Counted from the first letter of the stretch, positions 32,970 through 44,170 are shown. The stretch is 64,000 nucleotides of DNA from Adiantum capillus-veneris (GCA_014529385.2 CM043944.1:178924740-178988739); one strand, 5' to 3'. The notes: generated by a model from the letters alone, not told the origin. Made by a program: numbers and translations.

Positions 32970-34496
32970 TTAAAACTTACCCAACAAGGTTTTTACACCA
33001 CTTAAGTGAGTCCTTAAACTAGGATTCTTGCATGTCCATGCTCCATTTACTTGCCTTACCAGAAGTAGAGCATCCCCAAATACATTAAGGCATTGTACAC
33101 CTTGCGAGACGCACCATTGTAGACCCTTGGTTAGTGCTGCATACTCAGCTTCATTGTTAGAATGTGAATCTAACAATTGGCCCAACGAAAATACCTTTGT
33201 CCCTTTGTCATCAAAGACCACTATGCCTGCAGCTGCTTTGTCGGACGCTCGCTTGTAGGCTCCATCAAAGTAGAGAGAGTATGCTCCTTCTACCATCGGT
33301 GGTACTGGAGGTAATCGGACTTCTCCTTCCTTAGATTGCTTCTCCTTCCTTTCAAAGACTTGATAGGTCATGAGTCCCCCCAAACTTGCCCTTGTCGTGC
33401 TTTCTACCTGTACCGTGTAGTCAAACTCTTGCAGACGAACTAGCCATTTAGTAATTCTAGCAGACACATCCATGTGTTGTACAACATAGGGAAATATTTC
33501 ATCCGTGGTTAGAATCACAAATTGCTTAGGCAGCAAATATGACCTAAACTTTGTAGTTGCAAATCTAAGAGCTAGGACTAAGTGTTCCACATGGGTGAAA
33601 CCTTTCTCTCCTGCCGTCATCATTCGACTAGAGAAGTAGATTGGCCTCATGAAAGATGTCGTCGTATCCTTTTGGAGTAGCACAACCCCCAATGAGTCAT
33701 CACCAACACTTGAGGTGACATAGAATTTTTCATCCCACTTAGGTGGTGAGATAGTTGGCAGAGTGGCTAAGACCTCCTTTACCTTGTTGTAGTGATGTTC
33801 GCTTTCCTCGTCCCAAGTGAAAGTTGATCTTTGAGTGAGTTGTTGCAGTGGTAGAACAAGTTGTGATAGTAGATGTATGAATCTACTTAAATACCTCACC
33901 TTCTGTATAAAAGAGACCAGTTGACGTGCGGTCGTTGGTGAAGGTAGGGCTATGAGTGCGGACACCTTACTTGGGTCGGCGTTGATACCTCTTGCTGAAA
34001 TTTCATGACCTAGTAGAATGACTTTACTCTCCCCAATGTGACATTTATCCACATTTAATTGCCCACCTAGGCTCTGCAACCTGGCCAAACCTTCAGTTAC
34101 CTTTTCTAAATGTGAAATACGGGAGCTATATATACAAAAATCATCAATGAACACTCTTATGGATGTTCCAAAGAACGGTTGAAAAACATATGTGACATAT
34201 CTTTGGAATGTGGCAGGTGCATTTGTTAGACCAAATGGCATAACCCTGTATGCAAAACAACCCCATGGCGTGATAAAAGTGGTTTTTAGCTGATCTTCCA
34301 AGGCTATGCGTATTTGAAAGTATCCTGAATAACCATCACATATGGTATAGCATTCAAAACCCGCTACTTCATTCAGAATTTCATCCAAGAAAGGGAGAGG
34401 AAAGTGGTCTCTCTTTGTAGCTGCATTTAGTGGTTTGTAGTCAACACAGACCCTCCACTTACCATTCTTTTTAGGCATCACCACTACGGGTGACAC
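32970..34496 (-). pseudogene. RT with two RNase H domains of element b
   Basis: 508 open codons. RT: SPVVVMPKKNGKWRVCVDYK, MPFGLTNAPATFQRYVTYVF and the box VFIDDFCIYSSR with both aspartates, about residue 117. A gypsy RNase H follows (TSSVGDDSLGVVLLQKD, GEKGFTHVEHLVLALRFATT, FVILTTDEIFPYVV). Its first catalytic Asp, usually in the DAS motif, reads TSS, so it looks degenerate. After a linker a second RNase H of archaeal type begins near residue 400: LYFDGAYKRASDKAAAGIVV, DSHSNNEAEYAALTKGLQW, FGDALLLVRQVNG, with D, E and D all present. This pair is known from Tat elements, where the acquired RNase H is thought to take over the function. Confidence 0.9.
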
Positions 34497-35036
34497 CTAT
34501 TCTGAGTTTTCTACAGGATAGATGAATCCCGCCTCCAGCAGTTTCCTTACCTCGGCCAAGAGTGCCTTTTCTTGTATGACCCCCAGTCGTCGTAGCTTTT
34601 GCACAACTGGTTTTACCCCTTCCTTCAGCTTAATATGATGTTCCACCATTGCAATGCCTGTGATTCTTTCATAGTTGTCAATGAACAGGTTAGGAAATCC
34701 CATCAACATTTGCAAAAAACTATCTTTCTCCTCAAGTGTTAATTCCGTAGACAACATACCCTTCAACCTACTTCCTCCTAGGCCAGATGATTTTCTCTCC
34801 TCTTCATTGGGTTTCCCTTTTGGTGATGGATCACCAGTTGTGCTTACCCTTTGTGGATCCTTCATAATGATACCCATCACATCAATGGAACTATCACTTT
34901 CTTTGGTGGATGTGGTCGCCTCCTCAGAACCGGAAGATTCGCTAGTGGTTTCATCTACCGATGTTTCCAGATTCATTTGCTTCTGCTTGCCAATCCTCAT
35001 GTCGTAGTAGATTGTCTCCCCTTTCTTACCGGTCAT
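34497..35036 (-). pseudogene. Protease-RT linker and start of RT, element b
   Basis: 180 codons in the gag-pol frame. The first 90 residues are Ser/Thr/Glu-rich and low in complexity. LTLEEKDSFLQMLMGFPNLF and MVEHHIKLKEGVKPVVQKLR, then LLEAGFIYPVENSE, form the N-terminus of RT. TAG at 34497-34499 sits where Trp is expected (SE-x-VSPVVVMPKK). Two more TAG codons lie just upstream at 35055-35057 and 35061-35063. Confidence 0.82.
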
Positions 35037-35060
35037 GCGTAGAAGGCCAGTACCCTAGTC

Positions 35061-36785
35061 CTATTTTGCCTTCATGGCCATCAACCATGGCCTTCCCAAA
35101 ATTAGTGGATAGCCCTCCCCCTTAGTAGGCATTACAAAAACATCTACCTCTACCTCAGTGTTGAAAGCTTTGATTTTCACGGCACTTACCACACCCACAC
35201 ACTTTACTTTTGCGTTGTTTGCCATCTTTGCCTTGCATGGAGAAGGCCTGTCAACCTCGAGCCCTAATCGAAGCATCATAGCTTCGCTCATTACACAGAT
35301 TTGTGCACCTCCATCAATGTAGGTGTTTCCAACCCTCTTTCCTTTTATGTTTACGTCGACAATTGGAAGGATGTCATCCATGTTGCATCTCGAAATTGCT
35401 CCGGCTACCTTTGTTTTGGAGCGTCTTGTACTTACCATTTTAGACCATTGTCGCCTTACTTTTGGTGCAAGATGTAGCAGCTGTGGCCATGTAATCTTCG
35501 GTCCTTGCTCTGCCACATCCAATGTTAGATCATAGGGTTTAGAACTTTCCCCTAGCTGGAAGTTGGTGATGCCCAATTTCCGTCGTGGCCTGGATGGTCT
35601 CTTGCTAGTTTCTCCTCTCATGCTTCTCTCATCATCTGATTGTGTAGCTTTCTCCCTCCTAGCTCTTTTCACAGTCATGGCTTCAAGTGGTTCTAAAAAG
35701 GTTACCTTCTCCTTACCCTTGTCCCTCTCCTTTGCTCTGGGTGGATCCGCTACTATGGATTTTCCTTTCTCTTCTAGCCTTATGATGTTTACAGGGCGAT
35801 CAGGTGGTGGGGCTAGTGGAAGAGGTGGAATGGATGCTTGTAGTGGTGTCTGGGGTGGACGTAGAATTTGTGTTGGTGGGGTTGGTGCTCGGGGTGGGGG
35901 TGTTCTTTCTCTAGGGGGTGACCATTGGTTCCTCCTACCTCCTCTATTATAGTTTTGTCGTGGTTTGGGACAGTAGTACATACCGTGACCGTCTTCTCCG
36001 CAGTTGTAGCAATGATACTCCCTGTTTTGTCGTCGTGCTCTTCCAGGGTCTTGATCTCTTTCTTGACTCCTCCCTTGTTGTATTAAGTGGACAGACAAAT
36101 TCTGCAGTTGGTCAGTAATATGGGCCAACATATCTTGTTGGTCATCTCTTACCCCAAGAGCCGGTGGTGGTGGTATGGTGGCTGTCGTAGTTGCTGGTCG
36201 GCGCGATGTTGCTGTTTCTGTTGACTCGGTTTCTTTGGCTTTCATTCGCAGCTTCTTGTCCTTAAGGCGAGCAATCTCAACGGCTAACTCGTACGTAGCC
36301 GGGAATCTACCTTTCACCTTCTCCTTGAGAAGCGGCCATAAGCCATGCGTGAACCGATCTTTTTTTAGGAAATCGGGTGCAACTTCCCCCCTAGCCAGTG
36401 ACTCAACCCACCGTTCCCACAAATCCACAAATTTGGACTCATAGGTGGCATATTCTAAAAGACCCTCCTGCTTCAAGTCTCTCAACTTGTCCCACAACTT
36501 TTGTGAAGTGGTACCTCCCCCAAAGAGCCTCTTAAAAGCGGTTTTTAAGGGTTCCCAGTCATCCTTGGTTGCTTGTGGAAGTGCATTGTACCATGATCTA
36601 GCTTCTAGCTTCATGAGATGCTTAAAGATTCTAACCCGGGATTCATCCGTATCTTTGTTGCTCACTACACATGCTACTTCAAAGTCATCTAGGAAGTCTG
36701 TTACCAAATCCTCCCCCTTCTTTCCTTGAAATGTTGGAAATGCTACACTTGCCATGATTACTGAGAGAGAGCTAGAAAGACACAC
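35061..36785 (-). pseudogene. Gag and protease of element b
   Basis: 574 open codons. Gag domain at about residues 30-190 (FKHLMKLEARSWYNALPQAT, LKTAFKRLFGGGTTSQKLWD, FTHGLWPLLKEKVKGRFPAT). The zinc knuckle CYNCGEDGHGMYYC has all four ligands. A Pro-rich stretch follows. The protease is at about residues 455-570, with active site GNTYIDGGAQICVMSEAMML (DGG instead of the common DSG or DTG) and the flap end YPLILGRPWLMAMKA. The start ATG follows MCLSSSLSVIMASVAFPTF; the second Met, MASVAFPTFQGKKGED, is the more usual gag opening. It ends in a TAG that interrupts what was one long gag-pol frame. Confidence 0.88.
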
Positions 36786-37074
36786 TGCTTAACTTGCAAA
36801 AGTTTTATTCTTCTTTACAAGGAGGCGTGTATACCCTCTTATACTAGGACATAGATTAAAACTTCAAACGGTACATTGCCTTGTACCAAAGGTAAGACAA
36901 ATGGTTGATCTGATGCCAGAACCTAAAAAAATCGCTCCCCACCCGGCATGGTGTCAATGACGTGCTGGTAGTGACCCTTCAAATCTAGTATTACCTTGAT
37001 TGAGCGTACACCTGTTGGTATGTGTGATCTGTCTTGAGGTAGGTTGTACTGATTCATGTGAAGCTTAGAGGTGC

Positions 37075-37540
37075 TTAGTCACTGTCCAAGCTTGTGGGAG
37101 AGGGTGGTGTTCTTTCCTGAAACAAACTCAGTAGATCCCTAGTTTCTCTAGTGAGAGTGTAAGCCAATGCTTCCGTTATCTGTGCTGCAGCATCAGGTGC
37201 GACTTGAAAACTGACTGTGATAACTACCTCAGTGACTTGAGTTACCCGATTCTCAAAGTAGAATAGTGTTGATTCTCTATTGTGTAGAGCTCCTTCCATT
37301 TTATTGTTGTGGGTTGGTTGTAGGTTGCGGACATGGTTTCGACCTTCTCCTTCTTCTTCTTGGCACTTGGCTTATATATATCCACTGGGTTTGGCGTGTT
37401 GGTTGACTCTCCCACTGCAAATCGATTATCGTTACGCCTGGCACTCGAGCTTCGATGGAGATGCGGAGTTCGTCTAGTTGTGCTTGGAGCTCTTCTTCTT
37501 TTGTCGTCCAATTAGCAAATCCTGCTAGCCATTCATTCAT
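37075..37540 (-). pseudogene. Candidate leader ORF upstream of gag in element b
   Basis: From MNEWLAGFANWTTKEEELQA at 37540 the minus strand reads a helical QLDELRISIEARVPG, then a basic stretch. A frame change leads to KWKELYTIENQH and EGALHNRESTLFYFENRV, with ITEALAYTLTRETRDLLSLF, ending at 37075. Tat/Ogre elements are known to carry an extra ORF before gag. This one is short and broken, and its role is unknown. Confidence 0.4.
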
Positions 37541-37593
37541 TCACAATAGTTTAAGGGTTTCAGTCTTGTAAACTGAAGGGTTTCATGAAAAGA

Positions 37594-37611
37594 TCCTTAG
37601 TGGGGGCACCA
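37594..37611 (-). other. Candidate primer binding site of element b
   Basis: The minus strand reads TGGTGCCCCCACTAAGGA, two bases from the 5' LTR. It starts TGG as tRNA-complementary sites do. I cannot name the tRNA with confidence. Confidence 0.65.
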
Positions 37612-37613
37612 AA

Positions 37614-39185
37614 TGACGGGAGCAAAGCGAACCCCGAACCCCGACGGCCTCTAAAACACCGGGGACCGAATGGCGCGCCTCGAGCCTATCATGGTAAAGC
37701 AAACAGGGGCACCACCTAGCTTCAGCGGCTAGGACGCAAACAACACACCACCATAACAAAGTTTTCATCCAAGAGAGATGGATGCTTGGGAGTAATGATG
37801 AAGAGGAAAGGGAATTAGATCAAGTGAGAGAGAGAGAGAGAGAGAGGGGGAGAGAGAGAGAGTGAGTGAGGGAGGGAGGGGGTATAGCAGCTTAGTACTT
37901 AGGCACCACAAAAGGATGGCGAATCCGCACACCCTTCACACATACACAAGCTCACTCCAAACACAAGATTAGGTGGCGATTCCGCACACCTCACATGGGC
38001 AAAAGATTGCAAGAAAACATACTCACAAAACCTCAAGCTTTATTTAGAGAATAAGGCGATGAAATGGGGAGCATAGGGTAGGGGAATGAGAAAGGAGAGA
38101 GTGGTAGAGCACATAGCGGATAGGTGGGAGTTGATGGCGAGGACTCGCACGAGGGTTATGGCCATCATCCTTCATTTATTTTCCCTTCATCTTCCATAGC
38201 CAAGGGTGTAGAGGTCATGCTCAAGACAAGCATGGTGATTGCGGTGATGGTCATGGTGTGGGTGTGTGTGTGTGCACTAGGCACACACAGTGCATAGTGT
38301 GTTCTTTGGTGATGTTGTGTGTGTTTTTGTGATGATGACCCCTCTTTATATAGGGGAGGAGGGGGGAGAAATTCTAGAATTTAGAAATGAAGAAATCATT
38401 ATCTACATAGGCCATGTGACTGTGGGCCCCACTTGTCTGGCTGTGTGTATATGTGCCAAAACAGCAGTCTCATGAGAGAGAGACTAAGAGAGAGAGATGG
38501 GTTGATGAAAAAAAGTGAGAGGTGACATGGAGAATAAAGTAATTACAAGAGGGGAGAGAGGGGAGTGTGTTCAGAGGTGAATCTGTGTGCAGATGTGTGT
38601 GAACACAAGAGAAATCAGGTAACCACCGGGTGGGGATGGATCTGTGGGCACCTTTTTTAGTGAAACTGAGTGTGTGTGAGTGTGGGGGAGGTTATTTAGC
38701 TACAAGACAAGAGACATGGCGCCCTTTAGAGAGAGGGGGGGATATTTGGGTCATGGGATATGATAGGAGAGAGAAAGGGGGGGTGGGGTATACTATTTTG
38801 GAAGATAGGGTAAGTTGCATGTGAGTTAGGATGCATTATTGGTGAGTTAGAATGCATTGTTGGTGAGAGGTGGGGTAGCTTGAGGGGAGAGAGAAAGGAC
38901 AAAGGACAAGGGGAAGAGAGAGGGGGTTGACCTTTTGAGTGGAGGAGAGGAAAAGGGACACACGACGGGGCAACAGTGAAGAAAAAGGAGGCAAGGTGGG
39001 GATGGGCTGCCCCGCAGGCATGAGGTGGCCTATTTTACCTTTCTCATATATTTACATAATCATACTTTATTTTTTTTCTTACTTTTCCAATGCCTTTTAT
39101 CACTCCCTCCCTAAGAGGAGGTTTCCATGGGGTGGGGACGAGAGAAGAGGGGTATGGGAGCTTGGCTTGTGAAAAGCCCCCATCA
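37614..39185 (-). repeat. 5' LTR of element b
   Basis: 1572 bp, same ends as 29938-31521. The GA tract is shorter (about 37825-37862). CTATATAAAGAGG on the minus strand at 38341-38354 is a good TATA candidate driving transcription leftward into gag. Confidence 0.92.
38341..38354 (-). promoter_or_regulatory. TATA box candidate in the 5' LTR of element b
   Basis: The minus strand reads CCTATATAAAGAGG. The same sequence is kept in the other LTR near 30700-30714. Confidence 0.55.
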
Positions 39186-39906
39186 ATAGGAATTGATTGA
39201 ATCTTTTTTTTTTTCATTTCATTCTTCAATTTCTCCAAATTCTTAGAGATTAACCCCGTTATCCACACCTTCTCTAGGATTTTCTATAAATCATTCCATA
39301 AGTATGGTCTGAGTTTCAACAGTTCTCTTAAAGTTAGAGTGCATTGGATGGGTGTAGACATGATTGAATGAATGTTGTCTACTTCTAGGGTCTGTTCCAC
39401 TCTTTTTACTTGAGTGATCTTGCAAACGATAGGTTCATCTTTGTTATCACCCAAGTAAGAAGGTAACGTTTTTAATGTCAGTGGTTTCGACATTCCTGAA
39501 GCTTCTGATCCGCAATCCCCGTACAAGGATTGTAAATACATGTTCACATTAGAAGGTAGGTTCTCCAACCAGACTTCCTCTATAGGAGCTGACTTTAAGG
39601 TTAGGCTCCCATCATTGATCTCTCTTAGCTTTTCCCATAAGTGTACTGGCCAGTCTTTCTTATGAATGGAATTCCCTCTAAAGCATCTTCGCTGTCCAAA
39701 ACTATAAGCTCTGGTTCATTTATCTGAAGGTGGGGTTCTGCCACCACATTGGATTTTGCTTTCGTTTCTTCTACTGCAAGCTCTTCAGGTTTGCCAATAC
39801 TTTCAAGATTGGGTTTTTGTTTAGCATTTCTTGCGTGATTCTTACCAAGTTTTGATAAACTTCCAGCTTCGCTCCTTCCATGTCTGGAGATGGATAGTTT
39901 TTTCAT
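39186..39906 (-). pseudogene. Gag-protease linker and start of protease, element a
   Basis: Host sequence continuing beyond element b. It begins with the ATAG duplication. Segments are open in turn: MKKLSISRHGRSEAGSLSKL and NEPELIVLDSEDALEGIPF at 39906-39625, then MENLPSNVNMYLQSLYGDCG and TLTLRELLKLRPYLW at 39568-39284, then LISKNLEKLKNEMKKKKIQ reaching the insertion. The last part is the text just before the protease, completed at 29512-29937. Frame changes near 39600. Confidence 0.65.
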
Positions 39907-40680
39907 TTGTTTTCTATGTTTTGGCCAGCTTTAAGTCCTGCTTGGTAGGCTTCCAAGGCAGCATTAATAGGCTCAATAATTTTATCAACCAGAATGGATC
40001 CTGCAAATTTCACGGTTGTTTCCTTGAATTCAATGCTAGTTTCTTTCAACCTGTCCTGGGCTAGCATTTTTGCTTTCTCTTTGTTTTCAAGCCGTTGTTT
40101 TTGTTTTCTCATCTCATATCTTTTTCTTCTGCTCCTTTTGATTCTTTGAGATGAAACTTTCGTGTTCTCCAAATCTTTAAAGGAGTTGTGTTTCTTTTTC
40201 TTTGCCTGGGCTCAGTGATTACCTTGATTGGAACAAGCGGTTCACTCTCTGCTGAGCTACTAGGCATCACTTGGACTATGTTTACGATAGATTTTCCCTT
40301 GTTCAAAGGATTTTTAGGACAATATTCGGGAAAGTGTCCTTCATTTTTGCAACATTGTATGCAATAGGATTCAATGGGTTTGAGGTTTTTGTCAGGCTCT
40401 GGACATTCGTTCTTCCAATGGTCATCATCACCATAATTATGACAGTTTCTTGTTTTGGGTTTCATCATGGGTCTTCCCATGGGAGGTTTGACACCTTGAT
40501 TAGATCTGTAGTACATGGGTGCAAGCTCTAGTGGAGAATAATTCATGGTTTCTTTCATTTGTGGTGGATGTGGACTATACCAATCCCCTTATACCATTAC
40601 TGTAGATGTACTAGGCTCTGCATAGGGTGTAACAGGCACTAATGCTTCTTCATCTATGACTCCTTCCGAGTGCATGTACT
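39903..40680 (-). pseudogene. Gag zinc-finger region of element a
   Basis: It holds CHNYGDDDHWKNEC and CIQCCKNEGHFPEYC: two CCHC-like fingers, the first with Cys-to-Tyr at the second ligand, the second with an extra residue. Then a basic coiled segment (RIKRSRRKRYEMRKQKQRL, ENKEKAKMLAQDRLKET) is followed by FKETTVKFAGSILVDKIIEP. Several frame changes. This is the RNA-binding part of gag. Confidence 0.7.
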
Positions 40681-41977
40681 TGACAGGCACTGCAACACAG
40701 GTTGAGGTCTTTCCATACCTCTTGGTGGTCTTTGAGCTTGGGCCATATTAGGTTGATATCTGTACATGGGTTGTCCCTGGGGCCTCATGGGCACGTACTG
40801 AACATTCCCATCATACTTTGGTCTGAAGTAGCACTCATAGGTTTCATGGTTGGTCCATTTACCCTCGATTGTACACCATTTTTGTGGCCTAATTGGTTGT
40901 CTGTGTGGAGGTATCCCTTGTCCTAGTCCTCTCATAGGCGCTTTTTTCATATTGCTCATCATGTCGTTCATCCTTTTTAGCAACCGTTCCCACTTGTGCT
41001 GGTTTTGTGGATGTTGTCTTCTCGCTTTGGTTATCCTTAGGGACATACTCTTCATTGAAGATCTTGCAATTGTCTCCTAGGTCAATTGCATCCAACACAC
41101 ACACTCCTAGGGTTGTATGCTTTTTACTATAATGTATAGCATGAAGTTCTTTGTTTAGCAATCCCTCCAGAAACAAGGTTACAAGTCGTTCTTCTGCAGG
41201 TATCTCCATCTCTGGGCATCTATCAATGTATTGTTTCATTTGAGTTGCACAATTCCTAACAGACTCACCTTGTTTTCGTTTAAAGCTGTAGATTTGAGCT
41301 ATTGTATTATGTTTAATCCCCGTTTTAGAACAAGCAGCTACAAAACCTTGAGCTAATGTGTTCAAGTCCATAATTGACCTTAGTTGAATGTTTTGAAACC
41401 ATGTCATAGCTTTTTCTTCTAATGTCATTCCAAACCCCTCGAATTGAGTATGTAAATTGAATATACGCTTTTCTCTTAGCACTTGCTTAAAGCTTGCTAA
41501 GTGGTCATATGGATCCCCTGATACACTGTATTTTTTGACCCATTTTTGAAAATCAACTGGTCTGACACGTCTATTTGGTTCAACTCCAAGTCTTCTGAGA
41601 TTTGGTCCTGTTCGGAGTCCTTCAAACCAGTCTGTTGGAAATAGTGACTCATGTAGCCCTGGACTGGCCTTAGTGTCACCTGGTTTTCGACGTGATGAGG
41701 TGGTTTCTTGTTTCTTCGCATTACTCAGAGATGATCTCTCATGGTGTTCATCTCTTGGAGTTGTTTTTGGTCCTTGCCCCAAGATCCAATCCCTTATGGA
41801 ATACCCTTGATATTTGGTTTGCTCTACCTCCTCAGGAGTCATTATAACAAAGTTATTGTTATAACAATACCTAAACAGGTAAGTTGGTAGATCTGCTGAT
41901 CCCTTATCTTTGATTTTGAAAATATAGATGATCTTCATGGTCGTTAATTGTCCTAGTTTGGCATAAGAAGTCCACAA
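40654..41977 (-). pseudogene. Gag core of element a
   Basis: 362 open codons (41977-40889), then a frame-shifted continuation to 40654. The retrotransposon gag domain is clear at residues about 140-270: YSVSGDPYDHLASFKQVLRE, MTLEEKAMTWFQNIQLRSIM, DLNTLAQGFVAACSKTGIKH, YSFKRKQGESVRNCATQMKQ, ERLVTLFLEGLLNKELHAI. The continuation has proline- and glutamine-rich text (RPPRGMERPQPVL). The first Met of the ORF is internal; gag enters from 42185-42550. Confidence 0.8.
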
Positions 41978-42550
41978 AATATCTTTTATATTTCTATCTT
42001 ACCAACAATAGACTCCGATTCTAGGATTATTCGTACTAAGATGTTTCAAGCGCTTCAAGTCTACTTGATCGTATCCCTCAAATTCCAAAGTTGGTGGTCC
42101 TTCTTTTGCTGACATATCTGGGATTATGGTGTTTACTTCTAACCCCCATTTGTCTACCACATCAGGATTTTTGACTTGTACATATTAAGTTCCGTTTCGA
42201 TCCATGTACATTTTTCCTTGTTTGTTTGTCCTAACCTCTTCTTCAAACTCAATACCATGGTCGTCAATGCGAATAGCATAATCCTCGTTAGGGTTCAAGT
42301 AAACTTGGGCTCCATGACGGTTAGTCTTGTAAAAAGAGATTATATGCTTATAGCGCATTGTCGTTCCGGCTTGTGATTGAGTTGCGTAAGAAGACATCTC
42401 GGATGTTGAATCTGAGAAAGTGTCTGAGACTTGTTCAAGAATGGTATGCAAGGAATTGCCTTGATTCACGCTTTCTTCAGTGGAAACTCTACTAGAGGTG
42501 TCTCCGAATGTGCCTTGATTTCCTAATACACGACCAGATCTAAGGTTCAT
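41978..42550 (-). pseudogene. Gag N-terminus of element a
   Basis: It starts MNLRSGRVLGNQGTFGDTSS at 42550 and continues 121 codons to a stop at 42185, then in the next frame (PDVVDKWGLEVNTIIPDMSA, EFEGYDQVDLKRLKHLS) to the gag core. The MNLRSGR opening resembles gag starts of non-chromoviral plant gypsy elements. The leader array ends about 450 bp upstream. Confidence 0.65.
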
Positions 42551-42569
42551 ATAGACTTATGAAGCTCAC

Positions 42570-42639
42570 GATAGAGTACTCACCTTTGGATTGACTTGTC
42601 AGCTCTGGATAGAGTACTCACCTTTGGATTGACTTGTCA
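42570..42639. repeat. Two direct copies of a 32-bp sequence
   Basis: GATAGAGTACTCACCTTTGG plus 12 more bases occurs at 42570-42601 and 42608-42639 (period 38 bp), just upstream of the gag start of element a. Confidence 0.85.
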
Positions 42640-42959
42640 TCAATTTTTACTCGTTCCAATTGCAACTTTCTGTCAAGCCACTGATTCCTCGTTTGCAACC
42701 TGATTCTTGTACAAAATTAATCAAGGTAGCTATTCTTCTATAAAGATAGTAGAGCTCTTGAGAACTCTCTTGATTGGTCTCTGTGTATCACTTCATTTCG
42801 AGCTATGGGAATCAAAATTTGACTTTCAGATTCGAATTTAGCAAAAATCAAATGTCTAATCTGCAACCTATGAACTGAGTGTATCTATACAAATTCTGAT
42901 CCGATTGAACCTAATATTACCATGTGTCCTTATATTATGTTGTCCTATTACTGTATGAG

Positions 42960-44170
42960 TTCAAAAGTAAAAATTGAAGTCTCTAGATAGCAAAAGTAAA
43001 TAATCATGATTATTTATTTTTGTCAGCTTTTTGCACTTTTGTGATAGGTTTGGCAAGTATACAACTTGTTGAAGTCCCTGGAAAGTTTACAACAGATTTG
43101 GACAAAATTTGATCAAGTTTATGAACTATTTGGTGAACGCAGACTCTGATTTCGAGAGTCTAGCTTAAGTCTCAATTTTGTGGTCCAAATCTCACCAAAA
43201 TTGATTTGTGGGGTCTACTTGATGTGCTTTACCTTGTGGTATACTCAAATTTGCAAAATCATCAAGTTTTGAAGCAAATGTAAATAATCGTGACTATTTA
43301 CTCTAGCTAAATTTTTACAAGTTTTTGTCCCAACCTTGACACAGATTTGTCAAGCACCTTAAGTAAAGGTCAATAGCCAAGTTTCATCAAGTTTGGACAA
43401 TTTTTGGTCAAACGGTCTGCAGACTATCTTTGCAATTTTAGTCACAATTTTTAATCTAGTGATTCAAATCTTACCAAATTTGATTTTTGGGCTTATTACA
43501 ACATGGTAAAGCTAGTGGTATACCAACTTGGTCAAAAAAGTTCAAAAACACGGCAGATCTAAATAATCATGATTATTTATATTTGATAAAAAAATTTACA
43601 ATTTTTTGGTCAACTGAGCACATACACATGTTTATCACATCAATATAAGCCTATGGATCAATTTTCAACAAGTTTGGATAATTTTTTCCCCAATTTACAA
43701 GCAAGATTCAAAAGGTCAGTACAAACTTTAGTTTTTACCCAGTTTTTTGTCAGTTTAGGAATCCAAATCTTTTGGGCCTTTACAAAAGTTGTTTGTACAC
43801 ATGCAATAAGTCAATGATATGAACCTTGGCAAATTTAGAGCAGAAATTCAATAATCGTGATTATTAACTTGGGGCTTGAATGCACACTTTTTTGCAATTT
43901 TCTCAAAGACAGCCTTTTCATGATGTTTTTTAAGCCTATAAATCAAGTCAAAACTTAATTTGGCCTAAAATATTTAAAAAAAGTAGATAATCTTAGTTTT
44001 GGTCAACTTCTTGAAATTTTTACCTCAAAGTGTCTTACCCACTGGTTTGGACAACTCTTAGCCTTACTCTCTAGTCGGATTGAGTGGATTCGAGTGTTTT
44101 CAAGCTATTTCTAGCTGTAGACCTGAAATTCTGCAACTTTCAATAATAAATTACACTTGATTTTTTCAGA
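42960..44170. repeat. Leader tandem array of element a, about 284-bp pitch, palindromic core
   Basis: Cores of the form TAAATAATCNNGATTATTTA at 42996-43017, 43280-43301, 43559-43580 and 43847-43868. Centre spacing is 284, 279 and 288 bp. A weaker fifth copy near 44138-44158 keeps the spacing. Units also share phrases such as CCAAATCT.ACCAAA.TTGATTT. It lies between the primer site and gag. Confidence 0.8.

Larger units (their letters stand above)
29938..39185 (-). mobile_element. Complete Tat-like Ty3/gypsy element 'b' (9248 bp)
   Basis: LTRs at 29938-31521 and 37614-39185 (about 1.58 kb each, TG...CA), purine tract complement at 31522-31540, primer site candidate at 37594-37611. Order on the minus strand: leader ORF, gag, protease, RT, RNase H, a second archaeal-type RNase H, integrase. 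The dual RNase H is the mark of the Tat branch. From 36785 to about 32400 there is no frameshift, only six nonsense codons. It is inserted in the protease of element a. The LTRs look more than 95 percent identical by eye outside the GA tract. Confidence 0.9.

Noticed and set aside
34675-36729. Several plus-strand ORFs of 60-130 codons opposite gag-pol of element b
   Set aside because: They are antisense shadows of the well-supported minus-strand gag, protease and RT.
42996-43868. CRISPR-like regular spacing of palindromes
   Set aside because: The pitch is about 284 bp, spacers are themselves related to each other, and the setting is a eukaryotic retroelement leader.
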